DNA from: Halomonas almeriensis
GTDB taxonomy: Bacteria; Pseudomonadota; Gammaproteobacteria; Pseudomonadales; Halomonadaceae
Length of the DNA: 64,000 nucleotides
Direction of reading: 5' to 3'
NCBI RefSeq assembly: GCF_030409235.1
Contig: NZ_JAUFPO010000006.1
Span: 248,001-312,000, forward strand
Numbering within the stretch: position 1 is the stretch's first letter; every line of letters begins with the position of its first letter. The notes beneath the pieces were generated by a model. That model did no database searches, was not told where the DNA came from, and saw only the letters and a list, made by a program, of their open reading frames with translations. Of the stretch, positions 20,263 through 28,628 are shown in pieces. The position numbers were made by a program, and so were the translations under genes.

Positions 20263-20644
20263 GTCGGGACTCCACCAGTTCGCGGTCCAGGGCCAGATGC
20301 TTGAGGGTGCCGGCCAGCAGGGTGGGGCGGCGTGCCAGGTGCATGACCCAGGCGGCCAGGCCCACGCCTCCGGTCAGCAGCACGCCGGCGCTGACCGCGA
20401 TGGCCAGCAAGCGATGGCTCTCCCAGAAGGCGACCACCACGAGTGTGGTCAAGACGCCCAGCCCCAGCAGTAGCAGTATCATGCTCAGCCCGGCCAGCAA
20501 CAACAGCGTTACCAGTCGTGCCCGCTCTTCCTCGAGCTCCACAACGGCGAAACGCAGGCGCGTCTCGCCGGTGGCCAGAATACTGCCGAGCAGGCGTTTT
20601 CCGGCATCGAACAGGCGTTGCGGCGATCCCTGGCCTTCGGACAT
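20237..20644 (-). CDS. yqjE: phage-holin-family membrane protein YqjE
   Basis: A 135-residue protein of the holin superfamily III (YqjE-like). A charged N-terminal helix (VELEEERARLVTLLLLAG) leads into two membrane segments (SMILLLLGLGVLTTLVVVAF and LLAIAVSAGVLLTGGVGLAAWV). Despite the family name it is a chromosomal stress-associated inner-membrane protein. Its ATG overlaps the stop of the ElaB/YqjD gene (TGATG junction), and yqjK overlaps its end. Confidence 0.85.
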   Translation of the reverse strand: MSEGQGSPQRLFDAGKRLLGSILATGETRLRFAVVELEEERARLVTLLLLAGLSMILLLLGLGVLTTLVVVAFWESHRLLAIAVSAGVLLTGGVGLAAWVMHLARRPTLLAGTLKHLALDRELVESRRDAQDTHD

Positions 20645-21009
20645 CAGCGCCGCCCAATCAACAGGCCGACCACGACACCCACGGCGGCACCGATACCGAT
20701 GCTGGTCCAGGGGTTGTCATGCACATAGCGGTCCGTGGAATCGGCCTGACGTACGACATTGTCGCGCGCATCGTGGTAGACGGTCTCGCCGCGGGCTTCC
20801 AGTCGGCTGCGGGTATCGTTGAGCCGCTGCTCGGCGCGGGCGCGCAGTTCCTTGACGTTCTGGCGCGAGTCATCGGCCGTGGCACTGACCAGTTCTTCGA
20901 CGGTCTGGGTCAGGTGATGCAGGTCTTCCTTGAGTTGACGGGAAGCGTCCTGACGGGCCGTGCTCGGGTTTTCTGTTGACTCGGTCTCGGGTTTCTTCTG
21001 AGTAGTCAT
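20644..21009 (-). CDS. ElaB/YqjD/DUF883-family membrane-anchored protein
   Basis: A 121-residue tail-anchored protein. The soluble N-terminal part is helical and charged (QLKEDLHHLTQTVEELV; RARAEQRLNDTRSRLEARGE). The C-terminal segment GIGAAVGVVVGLLIGRR is the family's glycine-rich membrane anchor, preceded by the typical HDNPWTSIGIG. E. coli ElaB and YqjD are induced in stationary phase and bind ribosomes at the membrane. The strong ribosome site GGAGGT before the ATG at 21009 fixes the start. First gene of the three-gene cluster. Confidence 0.9.
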   Translation of the reverse strand: MTTQKKPETESTENPSTARQDASRQLKEDLHHLTQTVEELVSATADDSRQNVKELRARAEQRLNDTRSRLEARGETVYHDARDNVVRQADSTDRYVHDNPWTSIGIGAAVGVVVGLLIGRR

Positions 21010-21127
21010 GGTTACCTCCTCTGTTGAAATGCGATCCGGTTGATCGACGTTACCCGCCAAGAATATGCAGCTGCCGTTAGCAGTGCAATCAATATTCCGC
21101 AGCCACTGCGGTGTGGCCGCGATGGTC

Positions 21128-22261
21128 TCAGCGTCCGAATGCTCCCGAGGAGAACAGCGGGTTGAGACTGAAGCCGATGCCCAGGCGGTGCACATTGCGG
21201 TCGTAGTCAATCAGGCTGTCGCCGTAGCCGGTATAATATTGCACATGGCCTCGCACCTTGCCGAACAGCGGCCAGGAGTAATCGAACTGGGCGCCCATAT
21301 TTCCCTCACCGGGGTTGCCGCGCAGCATCAGGCTGGCCTCCTGGTCATCGAAGAAGCGACGCGCCACGGTGATGTCGCCATAGCCACGGTAGTCATCGAT
21401 ATCTGGATTGTCGTCCTCGTCGGAGGATTCCGGCACTCGCCAGTGTGGCTGCAGGGAGATGCCCCAGTCATCATTGATGAAGGTGCTGGTCAGGATCACG
21501 CGGTTCCAGCTGCGTGACAGCTCTCCGGAGCGGCCATTGGACTGATGGTTGAACGCCAGCCGATTATTGATGTTGGTCCAGCCGGCGAAGGTCCAGTCGT
21601 TCTCGAAATCGGCAAACAGCTCGGGTTCGTAGTTGGTCTCGCGGAAAGGCGAGGAGGCATCGGTGTTATAGGCCTGCCACCAGCTCTGCTGGGTGTAGGC
21701 GAAGTACAGGTCGCCGCCGGCCGGCAGCAGCCCATCCGGCAACTGGAACTTGGCGCTGAACTGGAACTTCATTTCTATGTTGTTGGCATCGGCCTCGTCA
21801 TCGATGCTATCGAACGCCTCGTCGTTGGGGCTGTTGGTATAGCTCAGCGGCAGCAAATAATTGCGTCGATGCGTGGTGATGGCATAAGGGTTCTGCTCGG
21901 ATTCTTCCTCCAGCAGGCGCCGTGTGACCACCGACGCTTCCAGCGGTTCGCTCTGGGCGGTCGCCGCGTCGGCCACTTGCGGCGCGCTCTCGGGGCGCAT
22001 CTGCTCGGTTGGTGCGGCCTGATCCGGCGCCGGTGTGCCATCGCCCGCATTAGCGGTTGAGGTAGACGCGGCGCCCGGGGTCGATTCGCTGGCATCGTCA
22101 GCCCGCAGGCGCCCGCGCAACTCGCCCAGTTCGTCCTGCAGCGACTGAATCCGTGACTCGATGGCCTCCCGCTCGGCATCGCTCAGGGGATCGGCCGCCA
22201 CGGTCTGTTGGCCAAGGCCGGCCAGCATCAGGGAAACAACAAGGAATCGGGAGGGCTTCAT
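21128..22261 (-). CDS. pldA: outer-membrane phospholipase A1 (OMPLA)
   Basis: A 377-residue precursor with a signal peptide (start chosen at 22261; cleavage near TVAA). The mature N-terminus adds an unusual coiled coil plus a roughly 60-residue Ala/Pro/Thr-rich linker before the barrel. The catalytic triad is visible and correctly spaced: His239 and Ser241 (FNHQSNG) and Asn253 (SRSWNRV), matching His142, Ser144 and Asn156 of E. coli. YFAYTQQSWWQAYN is the family signature. It hydrolyses outer-membrane phospholipids when membrane asymmetry is lost. Divergent from mscK. Confidence 0.93.
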   Translation of the reverse strand: MKPSRFLVVSLMLAGLGQQTVAADPLSDAEREAIESRIQSLQDELGELRGRLRADDASESTPGAASTSTANAGDGTPAPDQAAPTEQMRPESAPQVADAATAQSEPLEASVVTRRLLEEESEQNPYAITTHRRNYLLPLSYTNSPNDEAFDSIDDEADANNIEMKFQFSAKFQLPDGLLPAGGDLYFAYTQQSWWQAYNTDASSPFRETNYEPELFADFENDWTFAGWTNINNRLAFNHQSNGRSGELSRSWNRVILTSTFINDDWGISLQPHWRVPESSDEDDNPDIDDYRGYGDITVARRFFDDQEASLMLRGNPGEGNMGAQFDYSWPLFGKVRGHVQYYTGYGDSLIDYDRNVHRLGIGFSLNPLFSSGAFGR

Positions 22262-22416
22262 GCGCCGCCTGCTTGAGTTGAGGTATAGAGTGCCGTTTCT
22301 ACCATGCCGACTGGTCAAGTCAACTGTGGCCGGATGGCGACGCGACGCGTTGCTTTGCCGAGGGTTTGCGCCGAGAATCCGAGGATTGCCGCGATATCAA
22401 CGATGATGAGGTATCT

Positions 22417-25400
22417 GTGAACACCATGGCGCACCCGGCCCACAGGCCAGTATTGCACATTCTTTGTCTATTGCTGATGGCAATGGTCCCGGCCGCTTGG
22501 GCCGCCGAGGTGCCGACGCGAGAGCTCGTTAATCAGCGCCTCGAGGAGCTGCGCCCCGCCGAGGGCCAACAGGCCGACGCCGCGACCCAGGAAAAGCTAG
22601 ACATCCTGCAGGCGACCCTGGATGACCTCACGGCCCTGGAGGCCGTGAAATCGCGCCTTGCGGACCTCGAGGCGCGGGTCGAGCAGGCCCCGGCGGAGCT
22701 CGAGGAGCTCCAGCAGGCGCTGGCCGACCCGCAGGGCGAGATACCCGCGGATGGGCCGTCGTCCCTGGCGTCCCAGCCGATTGGAGCACTGGAGGAGCGC
22801 CTCAAGGCGACCAATGAGGCCCTGCGCAGTGATCAGGATCGCTTGTCACAGATCGAGACCCGCCTGCTGGGGACCCAGACCCTGCCGGAACGTGCCCAGC
22901 AGGGCATCGTCGAGGCAACGGAGCTGGCCGAGGAAAGCCGTCGCCAACTCGAGGACCTGGTGGCCCAGGATGTCGACGAAAGCGCTCCCCGTTACCTTCA
23001 GGCGCGCGTCAAGCGCGCCCTGGCCGAACAGCGCCTGAGCCTTCATCAGCGTGAGCTGGCCACTAATTCGCGCCTGCGCGAGCTGGCCCAGCAGCGCCGC
23101 ACCCTGCTCGAGCGCCGAGTCGCCAGTCAGGAAGCTCGCTTATTGTCACTGCAACGACTGATCGACGATAAGCGCCGCGAACGCTCCGAACAGGCCATTG
23201 CCGAGGCCGTTCAGGACGAGCCCGACGACGTTGTGCAAAGCCCACTGGTCAGTGAGGCCCAGCAGGTCAACCGTGACTTGAGTCTTGAACTGCTGCGCAT
23301 CACCAGCCTGTCCAACGAACTGGTTCGCCAGGGGCTGGATGTCCGGCGTCAACTCGACCAGGTGCGTCAGCTACAGCGCGGCCTCGACGAGCATGTCGAC
23401 GCCATTCGGGGCAGCACCCTGCTGTCGCGCATCCTGCGCGAGCAGCGTCAGGCCCTGCCCAAGGTGGAAGTGCGCGGCGGCCTCAAGGATGAAATCGCCG
23501 ACTGGCGGCTGCGGCAGTTCGAGCTGGATCGTCAGCGCGAAGCGCTCAAGGATGCCGAGGAACAGGCCCGTCAGCGACTCCAGGAAGCGGGCGAGATAAC
23601 CGAGTCGGAAGCCGCATCGTCCCTCGTGGAGCCGCTGTCACAACTGTTCCGGGCGCGCCGTGACCTTCTGGAACAGCTCGAGCCCACCTATGGCGAGATG
23701 CTCAGTGCCGCCATCGAGCTGCAGCTTCATCAACAGCAGTTGCTGGCCACCAGCCGCTCGCTGCGCGACACCATCGACAAGCAGTTGTTCTGGATCGCCA
23801 ATGCGCGCCCCCTGGACCTCGCCTGGCTGTTGAAGTTGCCCGACCATCTGCTCACCGAGTGGCGGGAGGGCGAATGGCGCCGGATCCTGCCGCACCGCTG
23901 GACCCTGCCGGATGCCGGTGCGCTGATCGCCATTCCGCCGCTGCTGCTGGGTGGCTTGCTGCTCGGCCTGCGGCGCCCCCTCAAGCGACGCCTGCTGAGC
24001 CTGCATGAACAGATCGGCCATCTGCGCTCCGACAGCCAGACCCACACGCCACGCGCCGTGCTTTTCAACGCCCTGCTGGCCGCTCCCATGCCGCTGCTGC
24101 TGGCAGGTGTCGCGGCGGTTCTGTTGTGGGGCGGTCAGGGTGCCGCGCCGGTGATCGGTGGCTCCCTGGTTCAGGTGGCCCTGGCCTGGGCCGTGGTCGC
24201 CATGGCGAGGCGCCTGCTGGTGCCGGATGGTGTGGCGGTACGCCACTTCTACTGGCCAGCCGCCTATGTGGCGCGCCTGCGGCGTGGGCTGTTCTGGCTG
24301 CTGGCCGCCATGATTCCGGTGCTGCTGATCGCGCCACCGGCCCGGGAGGCCGGTATCAATCTCAACCTGCGGCCGGTGGCCATGCTGATTCTGCTTGCCG
24401 GCTTCGTCGGCATGAGCGTGGCGCTGGGCAAGCTGATTCTGGCCCACACCCCCTTTTTCGGCGTCAAGCTGTTTCGTCTGGTGCTGGGTCTTTCCATGGC
24501 GGGCGTGCCCCTGGTGCTGGCGGGGCTGGTGGTCTCCGGCTATGCCTACACCGCCCTGAGCCTGGTCAGCCGCTTCGTGATGACACTGTATCTGCTGGGG
24601 GGCTGGATTCTGGTCGAGGCGGCCGTCGTGCGTGGCCTGGCCGTTGCCGCTCGTCGACTGGCCTACCGCCGAGCCCTGGCGCGGCGCCGTGCCCAGCAGG
24701 AGCAAGAGGGGGAAAGTGGCCTCGACATCGTCGATGAACCGCCGCTGGACATGCAGCAGGTCAACCAGCAGTCGCTGCGACTGGCCAAGCTGGGGCTGAT
24801 GATCGGCTTTCTGGTGGCGCTTTATGTGGTCTGGGCGGAACTGCTCACGGTGTTCGGCTACCTGGAACAGGTCATGTTGTTCGGTGGAGAAGGGCAGGGC
24901 GCCGATATCGTCGGTGGCGCCATGTCGGTCGCGGACATCGTCGTGGCGCTCTTGACCATCGGGCTGACCTTCATGCTGGCGCGCAACCTGCCCGGCCTGC
25001 TGGAGGTGATGGTGCTCTCGCGGCTCGAGCTCAAGCAGGGCAGTGCCTATGCCATCACCTCGCTGCTGTCCTACACCATCGTGGGAACCGGCGTGATCAT
25101 GTCACTCGGCGCGCTCGGCGTGGCCTGGAGCAACCTGCAGTGGCTGGTCGCCGCCCTGGGTGTCGGCCTGGGTTTCGGCCTGCAGGAAATCTTTGCCAAC
25201 TTCATCTCCGGGTTGATCATCCTCTTCGAGCGTCCGGTCCGCATCGGCGACACCATCACCATCGGCAACCTGACCGGCACGGTCAGCCGCATCCGTATTC
25301 GCGCCACCACGGTGACCGACTTCGACCGCAAGGAAATCATCATCCCCAACAAGACCTTCGTCACCGACCAGCTGATCAACTGGTCGCTGTCGGACAGCAT

Positions 25401-25842
25401 CACCCGGGTGATCCTGACCTATGGAGTGCAGCTCGGCACCGAGCCCGGCCTGATGCAGCGACTCCTGCAGCAGGCCGCCGACGAGAACGAGCGCGTGCTG
25501 CGCGACCCGCCGCCGGAAATCTTCTTCATGCGCTACACCGACAGCGCCATGGAGTATGAGCTGCGTATCTACGTCAACAGTCTGGGCGACCGTCTGTTCG
25601 CCACCGATGAGGTCAACACTCGGGTTGGCCAGCTCCTGGCCGAGCATGGCCTGAACATCGCCTTCAACCAGATGGATGTCTGGCTGCATCGCAGCGACGG
25701 CGCCAGGGCGCGACTGGAATCCCGCTCATCCGCCAGCCTGCCAAGCACTCAGCCACCCAGTCACCCGCCCCCGGGCGCGGTCGGCGACCCCGGTGATGTC
25801 ACGGGCGGCGACAGCGGCGGTGGCGACGGTGGTGGGCGTTGA
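22417..25842 (+). CDS. mscK: mechanosensitive channel MscK/KefA family
   Basis: A protein of about 1140 residues, collinear with MscK (1120 aa). A signal peptide (cleavage near PAAWAA) leads into a roughly 470-residue periplasmic coiled-coil domain. Several membrane helices follow, then the MscS pore and cytoplasmic vestibule (GVGLGFGLQEIFANFISGL; the RPVRIGDTITI beta domain; TDFDRKEIIIPN). It releases solutes during hypo-osmotic shock, a sensible gene for a halophile. The start is GTG at 22417 (GATGAGG upstream) or ATG three codons later. The C-terminal tail is Ser/Pro/Gly-rich and probably disordered. Divergent from pldA. Confidence 0.92.
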   Translation: MNTMAHPAHRPVLHILCLLLMAMVPAAWAAEVPTRELVNQRLEELRPAEGQQADAATQEKLDILQATLDDLTALEAVKSRLADLEARVEQAPAELEELQQALADPQGEIPADGPSSLASQPIGALEERLKATNEALRSDQDRLSQIETRLLGTQTLPERAQQGIVEATELAEESRRQLEDLVAQDVDESAPRYLQARVKRALAEQRLSLHQRELATNSRLRELAQQRRTLLERRVASQEARLLSLQRLIDDKRRERSEQAIAEAVQDEPDDVVQSPLVSEAQQVNRDLSLELLRITSLSNELVRQGLDVRRQLDQVRQLQRGLDEHVDAIRGSTLLSRILREQRQALPKVEVRGGLKDEIADWRLRQFELDRQREALKDAEEQARQRLQEAGEITESEAASSLVEPLSQLFRARRDLLEQLEPTYGEMLSAAIELQLHQQQLLATSRSLRDTIDKQLFWIANARPLDLAWLLKLPDHLLTEWREGEWRRILPHRWTLPDAGALIAIPPLLLGGLLLGLRRPLKRRLLSLHEQIGHLRSDSQTHTPRAVLFNALLAAPMPLLLAGVAAVLLWGGQGAAPVIGGSLVQVALAWAVVAMARRLLVPDGVAVRHFYWPAAYVARLRRGLFWLLAAMIPVLLIAPPAREAGINLNLRPVAMLILLAGFVGMSVALGKLILAHTPFFGVKLFRLVLGLSMAGVPLVLAGLVVSGYAYTALSLVSRFVMTLYLLGGWILVEAAVVRGLAVAARRLAYRRALARRRAQQEQEGESGLDIVDEPPLDMQQVNQQSLRLAKLGLMIGFLVALYVVWAELLTVFGYLEQVMLFGGEGQGADIVGGAMSVADIVVALLTIGLTFMLARNLPGLLEVMVLSRLELKQGSAYAITSLLSYTIVGTGVIMSLGALGVAWSNLQWLVAALGVGLGFGLQEIFANFISGLIILFERPVRIGDTITIGNLTGTVSRIRIRATTVTDFDRKEIIIPNKTFVTDQLINWSLSDSITRVILTYGVQLGTEPGLMQRLLQQAADENERVLRDPPPEIFFMRYTDSAMEYELRIYVNSLGDRLFATDEVNTRVGQLLAEHGLNIAFNQMDVWLHRSDGARARLESRSSASLPSTQPPSHPPPGAVGDPGDVTGGDSGGGDGGGR

Positions 25843-26071
25843 GTCGCAGAGTGGTGTTGGCGAGGAGAGCCACTCACGTTCGGGTAGAAAGGGCGCTGCC
25901 CCTGGCCCCGAGCTTATGAAGACACGGTTGCTGGTCTTGTGGCTTGAATGCGGCGTCATCCATTGTGCCGGCGCCTTGCGGGTCACCCCTGACCACCCTG
26001 GATAAGTCGGGTTGTACTTCAGGGGCTCCTGGTTACGATGCAAATCCACCGCTGTCGCTCCCATATCTCCC

Positions 26072-26091
26072 GGTGGCCCGTGAGGGCCACC
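26072..26091. terminator. hairpin between convergent mscK and DUF4282 genes
   Basis: GGTGGCCC (26072-26079) and GGGCCACC (26084-26091) form a perfect 8-bp stem with a four-base loop. It lies between two convergent genes and could terminate in either direction. There is no clear T run, so it is only a probable terminator. Confidence 0.45.
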
Positions 26092-26113
26092 AGGCGTCAA
26101 GCGGAGGTCGTGC

Positions 26114-26407
26114 TTAGTTATCGCGGGATGTCAAAGTCGCACCCTGAAGGCCGTCTTTAACCTCACCCAAACGGTCATAGATACCGAAGAGAAGAATGGC
26201 CCCTTCGCAGAGCACTCTCCAGAAGATCATCCCCAGCAGTATGCCAATCAGGTTGATCATCAGAAAGATGATCTCACCACTAAACAGGGCGGTTATGACA
26301 CCTCCGGCACCTGCAAGGAGGATTACAACGATACCGACCCAATACCCAAAGGTAATAAGTTTTGGTGTAAGAAATTTCTCGAAAGATGTGAAGTCACTAA
26401 GCTTCAT
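26114..26407 (-). CDS. DUF4282 membrane protein
   Basis: A 97-residue protein with two hydrophobic segments (FGYWVGIVVILLAGAGGVI and IIFLMINLIGILLGMIFWRVL), followed by CEGAILLFGIYDRL. This is the DUF4282 pattern, in which the second helix is followed by a conserved R-x-x-x-E. No function is known. GGAG lies 8 bases before the ATG. It is followed upstream on the same strand by a decayed lipoprotein gene. Confidence 0.85.
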   Translation of the reverse strand: MKLSDFTSFEKFLTPKLITFGYWVGIVVILLAGAGGVITALFSGEIIFLMINLIGILLGMIFWRVLCEGAILLFGIYDRLGEVKDGLQGATLTSRDN

Positions 26408-26448
26408 GCTGTTTCTCCATTTTGGTTGATGAGTTTTTAACGGCTCAG

Positions 26449-27378
26449 TTATCTGAGGCAGGCATGGCCGAAGCCACCGCTAAAATGACCTGCAGGTGAG
26501 GGTCTTGCTCGGTTTAGTGAGTGAGTGCTTTTGTTTTCGTTCGGAGTGATATTGAGGCGCTCTGTTTCGACAGATTGCGTCATGTCAATAGTGATGACTA
26601 ATTGACCATTCCCGTCAAGGAATGAAGACGTTGGATTAGCCAGTGCCAAAATTTTAGATTCTTCTTGAAGATTGAACTCATTTGAAAGCGACACTTTCTG
26701 GCGCGTGGTGGAGGATAAGATCTCCTGGACGCGTCGAGATACATGTTCATCAAGCACCGTTTGAACAACGACTCGTGCATACTCCATGTAATCGTCCAGG
26801 AAGCGCTCTTTACCGGCGGGGCTCTGGATGTTCTCGATGTCTTTCTCAAGGTTTTCCACCTTGCGAGCTGCCCGCTTGTACTGACGTCTCAAGTCCCGCT
26901 CACTGCCATAGCGGTTTTCGGCACGAATTTTGGCATCATCCAGCTTTCCTCTGGCCCTACTCAGTCGGCCCTTGAGCGAACTTTCCACGGAATTGTAGCG
27001 GTCTCCAATTTCTTCCTGAAGCTTCATGTGCTTCTCGAAGGTTTCAGCATACCCCTCTGTAACCTCGGAGTTTTTCGATGTCCTGGCTATCGGCGTATGA
27101 AGAGAAATCGATCCGGTCCTGATACTCCGTAATCTCGTCGTTGCCAAGGTATGCCTTGACATCTGCACGCAAGTCAGCCAAGCGTTACGCACTCTGGACG
27201 ACCTGGTCGGACAAATAAAAAAGTTCCATCGGTCGATTAGTGTCCAGCATGGAGGCTAAACGGCTATTGGCAGGAGTGATTTGAGCCGTATCCGGATAGC
27301 TGTTGCCGCAGCCGGACAACAATAGGCAGTGGACGCTGCAAGCGCAGCCCACGGGTTCAGTTGGTGAAATAATGGCAT
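26449..27378 (-). pseudogene. decayed lipoprotein gene with coiled-coil domain
   Basis: From an ATG at 27378 (AAGGGA upstream) the frame reads MPLFHQLNPWAALAAS and is then lost. A shifted frame carries a lipobox (LLLSGC, cysteine codon 27308-27310) followed by GNSYPDTAQITPANSRLASM. That frame meets an in-frame TAA at 27185-27187 and continues RLADLRADVKAYLGND beyond it. Another shift near 27055-27080 leads into the long open 3' part, EVTEGYAETFEKHMKLQ onward, a charged coiled coil. At least three lesions thus break what was a lipoprotein of about 300 residues. I do not recognise the family. The 3' part alone could still be open, but it lacks a convincing start. Confidence 0.7.
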
Positions 27379-27772
27379 TTTACAGTCCCTTGCGTAATGG
27401 AATGCGTTGTTACGAGCGCTACAACCGGTTTTTTATGTAACGCCAGTTGAGAATACGCTGCATCTATCATCGATAGCCTCTTGAACAGCATGCTGCGCGC
27501 CACTGGCGGTTAGGCGCGATAGGCCGATATGCCCGCTCAGGGCAGCAGGTAAGCACAACCGGCTGACACCTGGATGGATTCAGTTGATTAGTTGGTGGCT
27601 AGAGGTTACTGCCGTCCTTAATGGCAACGTCAAAGCGCGTTCCAAGCTTGTCTGCTATAGGGGAGCGTAACGTTTCACTGGAATCGAGTTGGTTAAGACA
27701 TCACGCAATATTATGTAAGCCAAAGCTGATAGTGTGGCGAGGCTCACAGGAGCCATCTGCCCGGAATCGCTT
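27379..27772. other. intergenic region with possible gene remnants
   Basis: About 390 bases without a supported gene. On the minus strand a short open stretch near 27620-27710 ends DKLGTRFDVAIKDGSNL-stop and looks like the tail of a lost gene. A 33-codon frame overlaps it. Both lack good starts. Together with the adjacent decayed lipoprotein gene this marks a degraded stretch. Confidence 0.4.
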
Positions 27773-28528
27773 TCAACCCCGCTCGGCGTAGAGCAGAAAC
27801 TCGCGGTTGCCGTCGCCGCCGCGAATCGGGCTTTCCTGCCAGTGCTGGACCGCGAAGCCGCTGGCCGTGCAGGCGCTTCTGATGCGTGCTTCGACATCGG
27901 CGTAGCGGTGGGGCTGGGTGACCAGGCCCTGGGCGTTGACGCCGTCGGGGCCGACCTCGAACTGGGGCTTGACCAGCGACAGCAGCCCGCTGCCTGCCGG
28001 CAGGATGGCCGCCAGCTCGGGCAGGATCAGGGTCTGGGAAATGAAGGCCACATCCATGACGGCCATATCCACCGAGTGTTGGCCGAGGGCGTGCTGCAGA
28101 GCGCTATCGTCGCGCATGGCGCGGGCATTCAGGCCTTCCAGGCAGGTCACGCGCGGGTCGTCGCGCAGGCTGGCCTCCAGCTGGTCGCGACCGACTTCAA
28201 CGCCGATGACGTGCCGGGCGCCGTGGCGCAGGGCGCAGTCGGTGAAGCCGCCCGTGGATTGGCCCACGTCCAGCACGTCGCGGCCCTCAAGGGATAATGC
28301 CAGGCTGGCCAGCAGGGCTTCCAGCTTGAGGCCCGCCCGCGAGACATAGCGCTCTTCCGGATCGTCGTCGACCAGCAGGGTGATGGTCTCGGCCAGTTTC
28401 TCGCCGGGGCGGGTCAGCACCTTGCCATCCTCGGCGCGGCGCACCCGGCCATGGCGAATCAGGCGTTGGGCGCGGGTGCGCGAACGGGCCAGACCCTGGC
28501 CGAGCAAGAGTTGATCGAGGCGAGGCAT
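27773..28528 (-). CDS. tlyA: TlyA-family rRNA 2'-O-methyltransferase
   Basis: A 251-residue protein with an N-terminal S4 RNA-binding domain (MPRLDQLLLGQGLARSRTRA) and an FtsJ-like SAM domain. The SAM motif is DVGQSTGGFTDCAL. The catalytic lysine region (SLVKPQFE, preceded by VMDVAFIS) is present. TlyA enzymes methylate cytidine 2'-hydroxyls in 16S and/or 23S rRNA, affecting capreomycin sensitivity; some homologues are described as haemolysins, probably wrongly. Length and motifs are normal for the family. Confidence 0.93.
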   Translation of the reverse strand: MPRLDQLLLGQGLARSRTRAQRLIRHGRVRRAEDGKVLTRPGEKLAETITLLVDDDPEERYVSRAGLKLEALLASLALSLEGRDVLDVGQSTGGFTDCALRHGARHVIGVEVGRDQLEASLRDDPRVTCLEGLNARAMRDDSALQHALGQHSVDMAVMDVAFISQTLILPELAAILPAGSGLLSLVKPQFEVGPDGVNAQGLVTQPHRYADVEARIRSACTASGFAVQHWQESPIRGGDGNREFLLYAERG

Positions 28529-28588
28529 GATGAGCGTCGGGTTCGTCCGGGAAAAGCGCGATTATGCCACAAGCGACAAGCGTGATAA

Positions 28589-28619
28589 GCCCGGACGGGG
28601 CGGCGGCTCCCGTCCGGGC
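28589..28619 (-). terminator. GC-rich hairpin downstream of the papain-like gene
   Basis: GCCCGGACGGG (28589-28599) pairs perfectly with CCCGTCCGGGC (28609-28619), an 11-bp stem with a 9-base loop. It lies 10 bases after the stop of the 683-residue gene and before tlyA. It is a probable terminator, although the T run after it is weak. Confidence 0.6.
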
Positions 28620-28628
28620 CAGGTGGCG

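Noticed and set aside
20237-20644. Prophage holin
   Set aside because: The holin-family protein lies between ElaB/YqjD-like and YqjK-like genes, the standard chromosomal cluster, and no phage genes are near.
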